The position numbers and the translations under genes were made by a program. Positions 30,826 to 32,463 of a DNA stretch of 32,463 nt are shown one piece after another (positions within the stretch are counted from its first letter, which is position 1; each line of letters begins with the position of its first letter). The stretch is from assembly GCF_015553355.1 (NCBI RefSeq), contig NZ_JADNGN010000028.1:1-32463 (forward strand), written 5' to 3'. The notes under the pieces are model-generated. The model made no database searches, was not told where the DNA came from, and saw nothing but the letters and a program-made list of their open reading frames with translations. The stretch comes from Collinsella aerofaciens (GTDB lineage: Bacteria; Actinomycetota; Coriobacteriia; Coriobacteriales; Coriobacteriaceae).

Positions 30826-32109
30826 TTACGCGACCGGCTCGATCTTCTCGAGACCACCCATGTAAGGACGCAGGACCTCGGGGATCGTGATGGTGCCGTC
30901 GGCGTTCTGGTAGTTCTCCAGAATGGCGGCCATGGTGCGGCCGGCCGGCAGGCCGGAACCGTTGAGCGTGTGCAGGTAGCGCGAACCCTTGAAGTTCTCG
31001 GGGTCGCGATACTTGATGTTGGCGCGGCGAGCCTGGAAGTCACCGCAGTTGGAGCAGGAGCTGATCTCCTTGTAGGCGTTGTAGCTCGGCAGCCAGACCT
31101 CGACGTCGTAGGTCTGACGGGCAGAGAAGCCCAAGTCACCGGTGCACAGGCTAATCACGCGATACGGAAGGCCCAGCTGCTGCAGCAGGTACTCGGCCTC
31201 GGCGGTCATGCTCTCGAGCTCCTCGTCAGACTCCTCCGGCTTAGCGAACTTGACCATCTCGACCTTGTCGAACTCGTGCTGACGGATGATGCCGCGGGTG
31301 TCGCGACCGGCGGAACCGGCCTCCTCGCGGAAGCAGGGGGTGAAGGCGGTGTAGCGGCGCGGCAGAGTGTCGGCATCGAGGACCTCGCCGGCGTGCAGGT
31401 TGGTAAGCACGACCTCGGCGGTGGGGATCAGGAAGTTGTCGCCCGAGACGTGATAGGCGTCGTCCTCGAACTTGGGCAGCTGACCCGTGCCGAACATGGT
31501 CTGACGCTTGACGACGATGGGCGGCCACCACTCCTTAAAACCACGGCTGGTGTGCGTATCGAGGAAGAAGTTGATAAGGGCGCGCTCCAAGCGGGCGCCG
31601 GCACCACCGAGAACGGTGAAACGGCTGCCGGAGAGCTTGTTGCCGCGCTCGAAGTCGAGGATGTCGAGGTCGGTGCCCAGATCCCAGTGCGGCTTAAAGT
31701 CGAAGTCGAACTCGCGCGGGGTGCCCCAACGACGGCGCTCAATGTTCTCGTCTTCGTCCTTGCCGTACGGCGTGGCCTCGCAAGGAATGTTGGGCAGGTG
31801 AGCCATGAAGTCGTACTGCTCCTGCTCGAGGGCAGTGCGGCGCTCGGCCAGACCGTCAATCTTCTCGTTGACGGCGCGCACGGCCTCCTTGGCGGCCTCG
31901 GCCTCGTCCTTCTTGCCCTCCTTCATCAGGGCGCCGATCTTCTTGGACTCGGCATTGCGCGTAGCCTGGAGCTCCTCGACCTCGGTGATGACGGCACGGC
32001 GCTCGTCGTCGAGCTCAAAGAACTTCTCGCGATCCCAAGACGTCTGGCGGTTAGCCATGGCGACATCGATGGCATCGGGGTTCTCGCGAACAAACTTGAT
32101 ATCAAGCAT
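30826..32109 (-). CDS. serS: seryl-tRNA synthetase
   Basis: Class II synthetase charging tRNA-Ser (and tRNA-Sec where present). The 427-residue product starts [10 protein letters not shown], has the long antiparallel coiled-coil arm that grips the tRNA-Ser variable arm (about 28-103), TAEVVLTN (230-237), motif 2 [20 protein letters not shown] (260-279) and motif 3 [19 protein letters not shown] (about 382-400). The start is ATG at 32109, with GGAGG five bases upstream; nine more codons are open but lack a ribosome site. A 12-base palindrome AGGTTGCAACCT lies in the leader. No T-box leader is seen. It is divergent from a small membrane protein gene. Confidence 0.97.
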   Translation of the reverse strand: MLDIKFVRENPDAIDVAMANRQTSWDREKFFELDDERRAVITEVEELQATRNAESKKIGALMKEGKKDEAEAAKEAVRAVNEKIDGLAERRTALEQEQYDFMAHLPNIPCEATPYGKDEDENIERRRWGTPREFDFDFKPHWDLGTDLDILDFERGNKLSGSRFTVLGGAGARLERALINFFLDTHTSRGFKEWWPPIVVKRQTMFGTGQLPKFEDDAYHVSGDNFLIPTAEVVLTNLHAGEVLDADTLPRRYTAFTPCFREEAGSAGRDTRGIIRQHEFDKVEMVKFAKPEESDEELESMTAEAEYLLQQLGLPYRVISLCTGDLGFSARQTYDVEVWLPSYNAYKEISSCSNCGDFQARRANIKYRDPENFKGSRYLHTLNGSGLPAGRTMAAILENYQNADGTITIPEVLRPYMGGLEKIEPVA

Positions 32110-32138
32110 TAGATCCTCCGGCGATATACATTCCATTT

Positions 32139-32150
32139 AGGTTGCAACCT
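32139..32150. promoter_or_regulatory. perfect palindrome AGGTTGCAACCT
   Basis: Twelve-base self-complementary site 30 bases upstream of serS, in the divergent gap. It may be an operator, though its protein is unknown. Confidence 0.3.
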
Positions 32151-32165
32151 TGTACATGTATGGGC

Positions 32166-32177
32166 AAGTATATACTT
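32166..32177. promoter_or_regulatory. perfect palindrome AAGTATATACTT, containing a -10 on plus
   Basis: Twelve-base self-complementary site; TATACT inside it (32171-32176) is a plausible -10 for the small plus-strand gene 45 bases on, with TTGTAC as an ill-spaced -35 (15 bases). Confidence 0.35.
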
Positions 32178-32220
32178 ATGAGCGTTTACGACCCAACTCA
32201 ACTACGCAAGAAGGCACCCA

Positions 32221-32394
32221 ATGGACGCAGTTTTTTCCTTTTTGTTTGGCACCCGCACCGGTTTTGCCATCCTTTTCGCCGGCGGCATCCTGTTATTTGC
32301 GATTCTTGCCTTTGTAATGGAGAAGCGTACCCATAAGATGTACGTCGACCGCGGACCCAAGTCCGAGGATGAGGAAGACAGCTTCTGGGACTAA
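32221..32394 (+). CDS. small single-pass membrane protein, 57 residues
   Basis: Too short for routine detection but well supported: AGAAGG lies seven bases before the ATG, the product has a clean hydrophobic helix at about 13-33 (GFAILFAGGILLFAILAFVM) flanked by Arg outside-in residues and EKRTHK, then an acidic tail (SEDEEDSFWD) ending at TAA. By the positive-inside rule the tail after the helix should be cytoplasmic. No family is recognised; proteins of this size often modulate larger membrane complexes (inference). It is divergent from serS, with two palindromes in the shared gap. Confidence 0.75.
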   Translation: MDAVFSFLFGTRTGFAILFAGGILLFAILAFVMEKRTHKMYVDRGPKSEDEEDSFWD

Positions 32395-32463
32395 CCTGCC
32401 AAAAAGGGACAGGTTTATTTTGGTCGGTTTTATCTGGGCAAACGCAAGCGCCCCGCAACCGGT
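32395..32463. other. window end, no gene seen
   Basis: It begins with GGGACAGGTTTATTTTGG (from 32407), similar to GGGACAGATTTTAG after cpsB (17598-17610); these look like members of a dispersed motif. The last bases (AAGCGCCCCGCAACCGGT) may be the first arm of a terminator cut by the window edge. Confidence 0.3.

Noticed and set aside
32110-32160. T-box riboswitch before serS or hisS
   Set aside because: Leaders are short and lack the AGGGTGGNACCGCG T-box core and a terminator/antiterminator.

Overview
The window is about 60% G+C, with short intergenic gaps, strong AGGAGG-type ribosome sites and genes of clear Gram-positive type (YhgE/Pip proteins, CpsBCD regulators, VanRS-like and PhoBR-like two-component pairs, PBP5-like carboxypeptidase). 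Together with codon use and protein character this suggests a Coriobacteriia genome, most likely Collinsella; this is recognition from memory, not a database result. Almost everything lies on the minus strand; only the D,D-carboxypeptidase and a 57-residue membrane protein at the right end are on plus.

Left part (1-8.2 kb): a cloverleaf-like palindrome cluster and a minus-strand terminator at the edge, about 560 bases with no secure gene, a nested 127-base inverted repeat, then ppc (PEP carboxylase), hisS, three long palindromes, and a two-gene operon of an M20 amidohydrolase and an MFS carrier. Middle (8.2-19.7 kb): an EamA exporter, two abutting YhgE/Pip membrane proteins behind a promoter with a GTACA-GT-TGTAC operator candidate, htpG, an ElaA-type acetyltransferase, and a capsule-type phosphoregulatory operon (Wzz-like adaptor, BY-kinase, PHP phosphatase) with no glycan-synthesis genes nearby.

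Regulatory part (19.8-26.6 kb): pstB followed by a PhoB/PhoR-like pair, with no pstSCA or phoU in the window; upstream is a second pair very like VanR/VanS, divergent from a secreted D-alanyl-D-alanine carboxypeptidase. The divergent gap holds an 11-bp-arm inverted repeat next to the regulator's promoter, so a cell-wall-sensing circuit that trims D-Ala from peptidoglycan is a reasonable hypothesis.

Right part (26.6-32.5 kb): tRNA-Ser(GCT) with an inverted copy of its T-arm beyond its terminator; a Coriobacteria-type unknown TPR gene split by a single-base frameshift; two tRNA-Arg(ACG) genes in a direct repeat of about 305 bp (period about 421 bp), each copy also containing a truncated tRNA-Arg 3' end fused to a GC-rich palindromic spacer; a 125-residue unknown gene behind a LexA/DinR-like box; serS; and the small membrane protein gene. 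No CRISPR array, rRNA, transposase gene, phage gene or riboswitch was recognised. Nothing here is an obviously new multi-gene system; the best leads are the tRNA-Arg modules, the VanRS-like/carboxypeptidase circuit, the LexA-box gene and the frameshifted TPR gene.
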